A stretch of 64,000 nt of DNA. Origin: Siderastrea siderea. Its lineage: Eukaryota; Cnidaria; Anthozoa; Scleractinia; Rhizangiidae. The DNA lies in assembly GCA_964030785.1 (NCBI GenBank), contig OZ034979.1, positions 40,803,484-40,867,483 on the forward strand, given 5' to 3'. The first letter of the stretch is position 1; every line of letters starts with the position of its first letter. This document shows positions 39,601-53,300 of the stretch, piece after piece. The notes under the pieces are model-generated. The model made no database searches. It saw nothing but the letters and a program-made list of their open reading frames with translations, and was not told the origin of the DNA. The position numbers were made by a program, and so were the translations under genes.

Positions 39601-42600
39601 GTCCAAAAATCAGTAACAAAAATAAACAGCACCAAAGAAAAGGCTGCTCGGTAGAGCTTTGATTTGAATGCTCACACTTCTAAGAATTTCACTAGGCCAG
39701 AGAATCAAAAACTAGGACGCTGACCAATATCACGCTACAGGGGTAAAAGGGGTTTACGAAACTCCTTCAATTCCTGTTGATGATTTTCTTACTTCTCATT
39801 AGCTGTCTGCATGGGCAATATTTTGATAGTGTACAGTAAGCAGATCATGTTTATACACCGATCTTTTCTGAGTTGAATGCATCTTCTCGGATCTTCAGTC
39901 CTCAAACCGAAGGATGTATTGTACCCTAATGCACCCTGCTTAGCTTTTGTTCTACCATCTTGACAACGGAAGCAAATTCATTCTTTACCACTGAGTGCTA
40001 TTTGTCTTATAATCTTACCACTGCGAGCAGAGGTTCTGTGAACGCCCTAAGTGCCGACAGTTACATAGCAACCGATTCTAGCAGGGTTTCCCAAAGGAAA
40101 ACTTGAGCTCTGTAAATGTTGATGAGCTTATACTTGGGGGCTTGACAATGCTTTCTCTTGCTTCTGCTTATTATAAACAAGGTTGTTCTTACTTTTGAGT
40201 CTGTGGATGAAATCCTTAAGTGTGACCATTCAAATGAGAGCTACTGAGCATTACTTTCCTGTGCTTCTGTTTGTTATGCTGTACAAAGCGGTTCTAACTT
40301 TCGAGCCTATGTTTGAAGTCCTGTAGTGAGAATGCTTAAATTTGAAAGGTATTGAGCAGTATTTTCGTGTGCTATCGGTTTGTTGAGGTAGTTCCAACTT
40401 TTTGAGCCCATAGATGAAATCTGTAAGTGTCAGTGTGATCAAATGAAAGCTAACCAGCAGTATTTTACTGTGCTACTGTTTGTTATGCAGAACAAAGATG
40501 CCTTCACATTTGAGTCTGAAGTGTAAAACTTCAAATAAAGCTATCAAGCAATAGTTTCGCGCGCTACGCTTATGATACTGCGCAAGGTGGTTCAAACTTC
40601 AGAGTCCGCGTGTGAAATCCCGAAGTGTGACCATTCAATTCTAAGCTAAAGGAGTACTTTTTTGTTGTAATGTACATTTTACAGTTTACATATATAAGAT
40701 AAAAAATTATGGGTGTGGATCTCATTGAGCTGGTCCATAAGTATTCTGGTCCTCCTCTTCGACTGCTTACGTTGTTTCACAACTGCGAAAATCGCCCAAT
40801 TCACTTGCAGTTAAGATAGAAGGGTGTAACTGTAACGATACAGTGACTACCTAATCTCTATCCTGGCAAAACGCCAACAGATAACTCACTTAAGCTTGAT
40901 AGAGAGCTGTTATCGCTCGCCTATCATTAAAGCCATCAGATCAGTGATTGTTTTAGCTTGGTCACGATAACGCTGTCGACACAAGCAGGTGAATACTGCT
41001 ATGAATTTCAAAAGGTTGCGGTTTTAACAAACAAATAAATGCCGATTGTAATTAACACCCTTTACAGTTGTTTATGGAATGAACGCTAATCGAGTGGGAA
41101 CCCTTTCCAATTTATTCTTATGGTAAGGCTGGTTCTAAATTCTGAGTCTGTGAACAAAATACTGAAGTGTGACCTTAAAGATAAAGCTACTGAGCAGTTC
41201 TATACTGTGGTACTGTTTATTATGCTGTACAAGGTGATTCTAACTTTTGAGTCCGTGGATGAAATTCTGAACTGTGACCATTCAAATGAAAGCTACTGAG
41301 CAGTACTTTACTGTGGTGCTGTGTATTATGCTGTACAAGGTGATTCTAACTTTTGAGTCCGTGGATGAAATTCTGAACTGTGACCATTCAAATGAAAGCT
41401 ACTGAGCAGTACTTTACTGTGGTACTGTTTATTATGCTGTACAAGGTGATTCTAACTTTTGAGTCTGTGAACAAAATACTGAAGTGTGACCTTACAGATA
41501 AAGCTACTGAGCAGTACTTTACTGTGGTACTGTTTATTATGCTGTACAAGGTGATTCTAACTTTTGAGTCCGTGGATGAAATTCTGAACTGTGACCATTC
41601 AAATGAAAGCTACTGAGCAGTACTTTCCTGTGGTGCTGTTTATTATGCTGTACAAGGTGATTCTAACTTTTGAGTCTGTGGATGAAATTCTGAACTGTGA
41701 CCAATCAAATGAAAGCTACTGAGCAGTACTTTACTGTGGTGCTGTTTATTATGTTGTGCTAGGTGGTTCTAATTTTTAAGTCTGTAGATAAAATCCTAAC
41801 GTGTGGTCACTCAAATGAAAACTACTGAGCTGAGTAGTACTTTCTTGTGGTGCTGTTTATTACGCTGTGCAAGCTGGTTCCAACTTTTGAGTCTGTGCAC
41901 GAAATCCCTAAGTGAGACCATTCAAGTTAAGACTTTTGCTGCGATACTGTTAATTACGCTGAACAAGCCGGTTCTAAGGTTTGAGTCTAAGGATGAAATT
42001 GTGAGGGGGGGGGGGGGGGGGGTTCAACTGAAAGCTGTTGATTTGATAAGTATATTCTTGTGTTATTTTTTACTCAAGACATAGTCACAGCAATCGAGTC
42101 AATTTAAAAAATCTTAACTAAATTATACATGCATCAACGCAAATACATTGGATTGCATCCATCCTAACATAGATCGAAGCGTATCACCTATGTCGATAAA
42201 TTCCTTGACAACAAAATGAACAAACTTAGCAACACAGACAACCGTGCAGAGAGAATAGTAAACCAGAAGTATGATAGAATATCACTTCTAATTACAAATG
42301 CCACAAGAAACAAACAAAACTAATATATCACTATTGTGTCAATGAACCAGTAGTGATGATAATCTAACAAATTGGAAACTTTTAATTAAATAGATAAGAA
42401 ACTTTCCAAAAATATCCTGGTATGCTCTCCGAAGAACTGATCAAAAGCAAGACGAACATTCAAGAAAAAAAAGAGATTTTGAATCTCTATAGCACGTCAA
42501 GTGAATTGGTCGACTCATTCAAGTCCAGCGACTTAGTAAAATTTGTTTACTAAATGAGCTGTTTAACAAAAGTGACACTTTAGTTGAACTAATTAAATAC

Positions 42601-44266
42601 TATATTAACTCCCTAACGAAGACATGCAGATGTTGTGAGCTTAAACGTTTGTAAAGCTAGCCGCCTTGTCAAACAGGGGCTAGCCGCCTTGTCAAACACA
42701 ACTGGGGCCCTTTTTTAACCCTTTCACTCCTAGACCAAGATATGGTGAGATGATTTGTCACTAACTTTTTAATCTGTTGACAAAATCCTATTGTGTTACC
42801 ATTCAAATGAAACCTCTTTAGCAGAACTTTTGCATAGGACTATTTATTGCTAAGGACTTTACGAAACAAGATTCGGTATTTTTGGTGAATTTTTTGTTTT
42901 GGCCACTCTAGAAGAGAAAGGGTTAAGCAGACATGCCGAGGTGAAGAATTCAACTCAACTCTCTCCTAAATTCAAACCGTGAATGATCTTACATAAAGGG
43001 TGATTATTCAAACGTAAGCATTTGAGAAATGCTTTCTTGTAGTACTATTTGTTTCCCTGTAGAAAGTGTTTCCAATTTTCAAGTTTGCGAACGAAATCCT
43101 AGTGTTACCGTTCAACTAAACGCTGCTAAGTGCTTTCAGGTGAAACTGTTTCTATCGTACAAGGTGGTTCTATCTTTGGAGTCTGTGAACGAAATTCTTA
43201 ATTGTGTCCGTTCAAATGAAAGGTACTGAGCTGTACATTTCTGCGGTTTTGTTTGTTTTTCAATGTTTACAAGTGGAAAATTTGTTATCAAGCTATTCAA
43301 AATATATTAGAAGGTAAAAGAACGTTCCTCGAACACACACGAGAACTCATGCGTTTCTATTTGTTAGTGTGCTTGAAAGGTTACTTCACAAACCAGAATG
43401 AATAAATTGACCCTCAAGATGACTTACGCTATACGAGAGCACAAACACTTCGTACCAAGACAGAACAAATATTCTCAAGTCTTTTCAGATTCAACTACCG
43501 ATGAAAGTACCAAAACAACCGATTACCAAAAATCTTAACCCCTCGTTCTTTTTCCCAAAAAACATTCAAGGAACTTGCATTAATTAGACGCAATCGTGCA
43601 GAAATAAGATTCGAGGCCTTCGCTGTGCTAACAGCAAGATTTCGCCCAAAATTCAACAGAAAGCCCACCTTTCTCTGTAGCCCAAGAGTCTCCGGTGGAG
43701 ATACAATCAGGTGACACTACTGTTACACGCTGCATGAGTGCAACACATGCTGAGAACACAGCTCCAAGCGTTGTATTGTAACTGCACCGGTCTTCTACTG
43801 TCACTAAACAATGATTATCATTCAAGCAAATTATCGCCTGATCTCTAGACGCCTGGCTAGTTTATTAACGCAAGATTAACATTGTAACTCTCTTTACTGT
43901 TTTTATTATATTTAAACTTTCTTAAGAGGATTTGGTTCTTAGCCATACTTTTTCTCTTAGGATCATCAGATTGTTTGTTCATATAACGCTTATTATGCAT
44001 TATCCATTTGGAATGAACTTTGCCAAAGAGCGTAAAGCTCGTCTGGTTAGGCGTCTCGCAGTTTTTCTGTATGTATCAACATGCATATTCTCCTCACTAG
44101 CTGTCAAATCGTTTTTTATGGTACAAGTAAGGAGAATTTGTTTAAACTTCAACACACTACCCCTCTTTTGATCACAGTGAGTTCTTCATTCTCATGATTC
44201 GAATGTTTGATCACGGAGTGCTGTTGTGACAAGAAGTTATCTACTGCTCCGCACAAACAAGGGGGT

Positions 44267-44302
<36 letters not shown>

Positions 44303-47300
44303 GACGTGAAACACAAAATTTTGGATTTAGCAACTGAGTTCATAAGGTAAATTGGCCACCGTGAAGAGATTGAAAGTTGACGTTTCGAGCGTTAGCCCTT
44401 TGTCAGAGCGAATCAAGGAACTGTGGGTTACAATTCGTTTATATGGGGAGTGGTGGAGCTACGCTATTGGTGGGAACATGGTATCAAAGGGTTTAAGACA
44501 GGCAAAAGACGGATTTCGCTTTCATCGACTTAGAATGCCTTTCAAGACGCACTGAAGCTGCTAGTTCTTTTGGACGCACAATCCGTGTTGTGTCTATGAC
44601 ATTACATGTTATTACACAGACGAACTAGAAGTTGAAGGTTCGTCCCAGACGGATGATGGGAACAGCCATTGGTACCCAGAGGTAAGGAGAAGTAAGGAAT
44701 TAATCACTATTGACAAAGTCAAAGATAAATCAGAGAAAAACACTGGGGATAGAGCTGGGAGGGATTCGGGAGATACCGATGTTTTTTACCAACAACAGGA
44801 TGGGTGTTTTTTTTCTTTTTTAACAAGTTTACATTATAGAACGTCTTTATCGAATGTTCATTATAGCTGTTTTTGTTAAATAGTTTTTTTTTTAAATTCT
44901 TGATTTTTATGTATTTTAATTTAGAATTCAGGGATATCAAATGAGCTTAGTGAAGCACATGCGGTATGTTTCTTCAAGTCAGGTATATCCTGGGGTCAAT
45001 TAATAAGTTCATGGCGGAAAGGCATGCAAAAAAGTGAAAGATGGCGGGGGGGGGACCTTCGGAGTTGTCAGCATGACGAGATCCAACAACAAACTCGACC
45101 CCCGTATGATGCCAAGTCTGGGATTCAAAGCCAGGGCAAACTGAATGGAGACTAGCGGAAATAAAAGTAAAAAGTTAGGCAATGTCAGAAAACAATTAGG
45201 TTTTCTCAGCTACGAAAACTGCCAACACCAGACACGAAAAGTCTACACCCTTCACACCTGCAGCTGCACAAAACTGTGCAAGTTTAACTGCAGTTTCTCT
45301 TTTTTTTTTTTCAAACACGAGGGCGTCAACAGGACCACTGGACGCCAATGAGACTCACTGCTGGCTCATACAGACAGTTGCTTACCTCCGATATTCAAAG
45401 CGCAAGGCCAAGAAGGGTGTTGCTAATCTCCTTGCAAGAAATAGTGGTCCATTGAAGCTTCCCCTCAGAAGTTAGTGAAAAGAAATACGGAGAGAAAAGA
45501 ATCGAGGGCTCTTCAAAAGGCCAAATGCCAACGATTAAATCCCGAGCCTCGAGATGCAGAGTCCAGTCCGTCAACACACGCTTAAGACAGCGAGTCATGG
45601 AAATCGGGGGAGGAACGTAACGCAAAACAAGAAATTTTAAAACAACGAAAGGAATGCTTCGTTAGCAACCAAATGCTACTTATGTGAAATTATTTCTTAT
45701 TTGCACGGTAACAAGCTTGAAATACTACAAGAAAAAAATTAACTTTAGGTCAGTTCTTCAGCAAGAACGCGTGTCAGATTTAAAAGCCTTACAGTTTATG
45801 TTACTTGTAATCTTCTTTATGGATTTATAATAATAAGCTTAGACGCTAGTTAAACTCAATTAACAAAAGAAACACACAAAGAGGTTTTACTAATTTTTTT
45901 TTCCTTTATTTTGATCAACAAATGGAAAATCAGTTCTTTTAAATTAATTAACAAGAGGTTTAAAAACCATTTACCACGCTGTGTTTAATTCAATATTTGG
46001 AAATTCCCTTCCCATGCCTGTAGTAACGGCTTAGCAACCTTGTTTTTGACCCGATTTGTAACTTGCTACCGGTCGTTTTGCTCAAAGTCACTTTGCTGCA
46101 ACAAGAAGTCGATTTTCCAGAGCTAAATCCTAAACCTAGAACCCACATTTGCATTTCACGTTCGCAGACTACATTTACTCCATCTTGGCCTGACCTCAAA
46201 CGGGACTAATTCCTTCTTTGGCGTCAACTCTAAAACCCCAACGCGAAACGGTTGTACCAAAACGACTTGTAACGACTTGTAACGAAACGAGTTCTTAACG
46301 AAACGACTTAAAGCTAAACGACCAGTTATCCTGTGGCGTGTAGCTTTCAAGTAAAAAAGTTCTCAAAAGGAAAGCGGGTAGACGTTGGCTCAGCCCTTCA
46401 ATTTGCTGGCCCGTACATAAATTAGTACATGAATCTTTCAAAGTCAAGACGAGGGCATAAAATAACATTTTGGGGGGGGGGGGAATCCCCAGGGAAAGTC
46501 AGTACTGGTGCGCGCCCAGTAGAAAACTCAAAAGAAGGAAAATTTCCAGTATGAAATTGAGTTGAATCACTGATAAATAGCTATTCACTTCTTATAAATA
46601 CGCAAGTAGTCAGAATAACGAGATCTGAAGCAAAGCGTGGTAAATGGCCGGAGAGATCTAACTATAACAACGGGTGTTAATTCAATACAGTAACACTTTC
46701 AATTTAGAAAAAAGGGGTTAATTTGTCAGACTATCAGAAGTATTTACAACACTTCGACTTTCAACTATTATTCAGAAAATGTCATAAATTTAGCATTTTA
46801 TATAGTATCATGCATTACTCGGTTTATTCAATATTGCTCAGTTCAATGAAAATAAATTCAATTGCCCGTAAGTTGTCTGAACCCTTACTACGAGAATTAG
46901 ATTCTGGTCACCTCTAAGAGGATTTAAGAGCATTATCCATTAGCATTTAGCGTTTTTAGGAACGAATATGTCACAAATAATAAAACTTTAACGGAATTCA
47001 GACAATAGCGTTACCTTATTTTGACCACTTCCCTAACTCCCAGAAAGAAATCTAACTCAGCTAATTTTATAAAATGTTTAAACAGATAACAACCTTGTTT
47101 CGCTCAAGAAAAAGACTTTTCATTTATCACTTAACGCAGCTAGCATCGACTTTGTTTACTCTGTGAAAATCAGTACGCGAATAAACAAACAAACAAATTA
47201 CATGATTAACCATGGCTGGAACTGCTTGTCAAAAAGAAAAAAAAACGCTACTTCGTGTAGAACTACACCGAAATTCCATGCGACTGACTGGCTGACAAAT

Positions 47301-50300
47301 GAACCCCTCCAAACCTAACAAGTAATCAAATCACTTACAATTTGGGATACTATAAAACAACGAATGAAATCTACAGGTACAACCAAACGAAAATCCTAGG
47401 AAAAATAACCCACGTCAATTTGAAACAACGCCGTTTCTAAAACAAAACAGGACCATATGGAAATGCAAAAGATTTTCCGGTAAAATCGTATTTACAATTA
47501 AATATTAACCCTTTGAAATAAGGAGAGAAAGGTTCAAGTTGCTGTCAATTTTATCGCCGAAGGAAAGAGTTCCACTATAATAAGAAGATCACAGCTTTTC
47601 CGAACGCCCTTCCGCTTCTGTGTGAACAAGCAAAACAAGTTGTTTTATTTTTCGTATTTTTACATTCTAAACAATAAATGAACGGTTTCTTAGGGTCTGT
47701 CACGCACAAAAGAAATCGCCTTATTTTTAGTTTCTTCTTCTCTTGTTCTCGAAACAAACACTATTGCATTACGATCTGAAGTGGACTTGAATTTGGAGAT
47801 AATTTTTTTTGCACAGCTAGATAAGGAAGAACTACTGTAGCATACCAGATGCATAAAGACACACTTTCACATTTTAAGATTCTTTTAGAAGCAGAAGAAT
47901 CTGAACATACAACGTCAGGAAACTCTTTCTCTAAGTTACTGAGTAGCAGTTTCCTCCTGTACTGTTTATTGTCCTACATACACTACCGCTCACTCGATAC
48001 TCGATCCTCGCGAGAATCGAGTCTCGAAAACGTGAGGTGTTCCTAACTTTTGCGTGTGTGGACTGACAAAGTTCCAAAGTGTGACCATTCAAAGAAAGCT
48101 ATCGAGCATTACTTTCCTGTGGTGCTGTTTATTATGCTGTACAAGGTGGTTCTAACTTTTTGAGTCTGTGGACAAAACCCTGATGTGTGAACATTCAAAT
48201 GAAAGCTATTGAGCAGTTCTCTCCTTTGGTACCGTTCGTTTTTTAATATTTGCCAAGGGGACTGAAATTTGGCAAAAATTTACACAACTTTACACTAAGG
48301 AATTAATGTTTAGCAGTACCACGAGCAGGTGTTACCTTCTCTAGTACTGCTTCCTCCATCATTCGGCGAGGACGGACTCCCTTCACCGCCGTCGTACCAG
48401 TTCTCTACCTCAGGGTACAGCACAGTGTCCGGATTTTCCATAGGCTCTAGTGAATGCCGGATTATAGAGCGCAGTCTCTCGTTATTTTTTATTTCTGAAA
48501 GGTAGAAAACAATAGGCGGATCCTTGTTTATGTCGGCAGTCTTTGATCTAAGCATTATCATAAATTATCGAAAATTTTATAGTTAGCTTGGCAAATGAAA
48601 ACACGAAAAATTGAAAGAGACTGGCACATTTAGTAACAGCAAATATGAGGGAGAACGTTGAAAATTGAAGGAGAAATTCCTTTTTGTAAAAGGTCAAATT
48701 TACATACGTTAGTATGGCTGGGTGGAAAGAGTTGCCACCCAGCCATACAAATGTCCGTAAATGTTGTAAATTTTGAAAGCATCATTTGAAACCGGTTTCC
48801 ATCCTTTGTCTTTCAATGCTAAGTAAATGTTATATACTCCTTCTAGTTGTAATCTTTGTTTGTTTATCGGATGAATTTCCATTTTCAAGATGTAAACAAT
48901 AACGTCAGCAAGGATCCGCCTATTCCAGGAGAATAATGGACACATCCGCCAAATGAAATGGTTTAAAATTTAAGTAAAAATATTATTACGATTATATTAT
49001 GATTATCCCACCTGATACAAAGTTACCAGTAGCGGAAAAGACAAATTCCACATTACACCCGTCAGGAAATCTTCTATCTGTTGAACAAAAGTACGATAAC
49101 CAAAGGTCAGAGCGATCTTGGAAGAAAAGACGAAATCCTTACGTGGACCCTTAAAATGAAGGACAGTGTCTAGATACTCGGCAGCCGGGTACGGATGTTT
49201 CAGGACTAAATTCCCAGCAGTCCGAAATTTTCGAAGGATTTCCACGGAAAGGCTTATTATAACGTTCTAAAAGTATTCGATATTTGTTTAAAATTGCCAA
49301 GCGATTCAGAAAAGTATTTTGGTTTTGTAGTTGACGGATTTTCGGAGCTTGTGCATACTAGAAAATCGCGATGATTGCGATACTTCGAATTATTTGTGGC
49401 TAGACCCCCAGTCAGAAACGCACAGAATTTGGACAAAATTTCTCATTCAAACGTCCTGGGAGTATTCGAAGTTTGTTTAGAATTACCAAGCGATTCAAGA
49501 CTAATTTGGCTTTGTACGTGGCGAATTTTCCTACCTTGGGCATGCCATATTAAAATAGCTAGCTTACTTGATACCGGGTACCTAGACACTGCTTAAAGTG
49601 AAAGATACATGAACGAAGCAGTTCTTGCCCGTGTTACTCTTTGTTATGACGTTCAAGATGGTTCTAACTTTAAGGTCTGTGGAAGACATTCTAACGTGTA
49701 GCCATTCAAATGAGAGCAGCCGACCATTGCTTTGATGCTGTCATTATGCCGCACAAGGTAGTTCTATTTTTTGACACTGTGGAAGAAATCCTGATGTGTG
49801 ACCATTCAAATGAAAGCTACTGAGCAGTACTTTCCTGTGGTGCTGTTTATTATGCTGTACAAGGTGGTTAATAACTTTTTGGTTCTAACTTTTGAGTCTG
49901 TTCTAAATTGTGACCATTCAAATGAAAGCTATCGAGCAGTACTTTACTGTGGTGCCAGGCAGTTCTCACATTTTTATATGCATGAAAGTACTAGTTTTCT
50001 GTGGCAACTTTTACCGTGCAATAAAAGTTGGTCTAACTTTCTGTATAAAGGGTCGTTAAATTTGTCCATTCAAATTAAGGATATTCCTACCACCCACTAC
50101 AAACCTTTGCAAGCATCATCTAATTCAGTCTTATCTAACACTAGTCCGTGATCTTTAATTGCACCAGTGTGGAACTGGCATCTAAAAATGATGTCACGGC
50201 CGGAAGACAGTGTGTTCTTATGGTAACACTTGATCTGTAACAAAGGAACAAAAACGTACAATTTAGACGACGTGTTTTCTTTGATTAATAGGCTTAAAAC

Positions 50301-53300
50301 AGAGGTGCCAATTAAAGCGCAATATCCAATGAATTAAACTGCAAGTAGTCGTTATTTCTCTCTCTTTTAACTTATATGTTTTGTTTAGCACAGTGGAGCA
50401 TGAGCGATGAATCTCATTCTGCAATGGCGCGAATGGTACGCTCCGAGCAGTGAATACCAACGCAGGGAGCTGTGAGGAATGCGGATGCAAGACAAAGGAG
50501 GCGCCGTTCCAGATTCTTCGCTTATAAGAATCTTATGCTGTATTATTCGCGAAGGACAAGAACAAAGTTTTGCATTCTGCAAAAAAATATAAAAAAATGA
50601 ACTTAACAGTACAGCAGGTCAGTTCAGGCGTCGAACATGAAAACTAAATGTAGGTGAATTGATTTCGTATCCTTTCTTCCTCTCCTCTATTAATTTTGTA
50701 TTTAGTTTTCTGTATTATACGTATTTAGTTATTTTCATTCAACCATTGGACGGACTGCTGTGCCTTTGTAGCTCCGCCCGCCTCGATTAGCTTCTGCTAT
50801 TTGCGGGCGGCACCTAATCTTCAATTATGAGTATTTAGTGCTTAATAATTTTTGTATTCAATAATTTAAGTATTTTTGTGAATTTGTTGTGAATAAAGTG
50901 TATAAAGTACTATTTGATCAGTTTTAGGTTCGAGAACGGCCGTAACTGCATAACTGAAAAACATCATAAGTCTTCTTATGTACCTCTGGTGAGACTTGAT
51001 GTGCAATGATAGACAAACTTCATATATTTCCCATTTATAGTTATGGTGCCCCGAGTTGGCAACCTGCATCACAGGCCACTAGCCGGTTTGACGCTTAATG
51101 AAGTATTGGAGGGGGGCTTTGTAGCCTAGTGACTAGGACATTTGTTGTTCACTCTTGAACTTAATTAGCTAATTACCGGAAGCATTAGGTTAAAATTACC
51201 AGGACATCTCCGTGCAGTATGAGTCCTCCTTCAATGGTTATACAGATTCTCTCCATATCTGGAGTCACATGACTGAAACAAAAAAAAAATGTGACGAGAT
51301 GAGGATAACAACATAACTTACTTACATACTTACTTTAATTTTCATAGCTCGGTGAAATGATCGTCCTGAGAAGTACTGTTTATGGTGACTGACTGATGTT
51401 TCGACAACCTGAGCGGAAGTCATTTTATCAGAGTCAAACCATTTCCAGTGTTACTTTTTTATCAGACCGGTTTCCACGTGACTAACGGAGTTTTACGGAG
51501 TACTGATGTGCTTCTGATGGCACAGTGGTGAGACCACTCCCCCCCCCCCCCAACTAATGTGTCCTTACTGTCGATGTCAGGGTTTTTATCTTGTTCTCAG
51601 ATTTCCTTTACCGTCAAAAATCAACAATTCACTGCAATTCCACAATAATAACTTTACTGTAAAAATTCAGTTAACCAATTTACACGTCACTAATTACAAC
51701 AACAATCCTAATTTTGATCACTAGTTAAAAACATTTCCCATGCAACTCTCTATGTTCATGAATGGAAAATAACACAGAAACTAGTTTTTTTCAAATTAGC
51801 TTAAAACTATTGCCAAATACGAATAACATTTAACGTATTTTCTTTTTTGTATATTCATTCGTTTCATTTATTTTAATTTTGTTTCATTTTCTTTTGTCGT
51901 AATACTTTTGTGATTCTTAACTAATTTCCTAATCTCTAAGTTTAAAATTTATAATAGTCGAACGAAAATATACATTTTCGGATAAAATCTACTCATATAA
52001 CAAAACATAATAACCGTTTATTAAGCGTCGATGGCTTGATAGAAGAGACGTTTTCTATTTATATGAATTGAGCTTGACAAGAATTGTATCAGCTTGCCAA
52101 AATTGAGTTTAGATCAGAACAATCTGTCTTTATCTCGGTCCACGAAAATTTGCTGACGTCAAATCAATATCTGTAAAAATTATACAACTCACTGACGAAT
52201 ATCTTCGCTTCTCAGCAAGAAATAATAATACATGAATTTAAACACATCTCACGACGGGGCCTTTTAGCGTAAAATAAAAATCGATTTTAATGGTATGGAT
52301 GGTTTTTCTGTCGAAGCTTAAATTCTAAATATCTTTACAAATACTTACAACACCCCTGAGGTATAAATCAGTTTGAGTCCCTCATACACCCGTAAGAATG
52401 GCTTACAACCTAAACAGTACAAAAAAAAGAAAATAGTGATTTATCCGGTTGATAGAATTATCCGCTCTTTGAACAACCAGGACCTGGGACTGAGTGTTAC
52501 AACAAACCGATATGTAGGATTTTAAACGGCTTTAGGTCAATTTAGTTTTTTCCATTGTTTTGTTTTTTCGGGCGGGCGGGGGGGGGGGGGGAGGGGGTTT
52601 TCTTGTCACCTACATAGTTTAGCACCTTTGGTACCCGCGTTGGAATGTATTACAATTATTCATAGTAAATCGGCAGTATATAGATTCTAGTTTTCAACGC
52701 CAGCGTGTCAATTTCTTTTTGAAGCGCATCGAGCGCAGGCTAAGTTGTTTCTTCGTATGTGCCTAGCCGCAGAACATTTTGTAAATTTCCTTTCCCGCTT
52801 TGGTTCAGGCCCGCAACAAATGCAAGAGTTTTTTTTGCCATTGCTTTGGGATCTAGATTTTGTGTTGCTTCGGCTATGGTTTTGTGTCGTAACTTTATCT
52901 ATGTTTCCTTTCAGTTTTAATCGCTACAATTTGTCGACATTCTTCGTTTGCTGTGTACAATAAAGTTTTCTTTGGCGCGTTTTTAAATGTTACGGTATTC
53001 TCCCTGACTCCGCCGTTGGCACTTACACGATATGATGAGGAGAAATTTGATGCTGATCACAAACTTACCATCTCGTGTATCAAAACTAGGTATTCCATGA
53101 ACGATAACATGATGAAGAAATATGGGACTGAAAAGAAAGATTTAAGACAATAATTTGTAATTAATCAGTGTTAAAAAGGTAACAAACGAAATACACAAAT
53201 GCACAAGATGTGAGAATACATTTGAAAAGAACATGTCTAAACTAGGGCTAGTAACGAATTAACCCACATGGTCAATGCGGCGGATTCACTAAAGTCAACT

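Larger units (their letters stand above)
23823..48335. other. TNS: Giant tensin intron 18 (24.5 kb)
   Basis: The flanking exons join in phase 1, so no coding exon need lie between them, although cassette exons are possible. The contents are listed separately. They are chiefly 106-bp satellite units, MITEs, Penelope-like fragments and short tandem repeats. Stretches without an entry (about 25.3-26.3, 36.1-37.0, 37.2-40.1, 44.7-48.0 kb) hold AT-rich DNA in which I see nothing. Confidence 0.8.

Noticed and set aside
41380..41616. Open frame of 78 codons with internal repeats, suggesting a repeat protein
   Set aside because: The 105-106 bp period is not a multiple of three and the frame follows the satellite array; no splice or start context.
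45395..45625. Minus-strand frame of 76 codons as a tensin exon
   Set aside because: Phases of exons 18 and 19 already match, and the translation has no similarity to tensins.
48709..48945. Minus-strand frame of 78 codons beside the hairpin
   Set aside because: Looks partly protein-like but has no known motif and would interrupt the exon 17-18 join.
52953..53153. Plus-strand open frame of 66 codons
   Set aside because: It is the antisense shadow of tensin exon 13 (53069-53127), which has family motifs and fitting splice sites.
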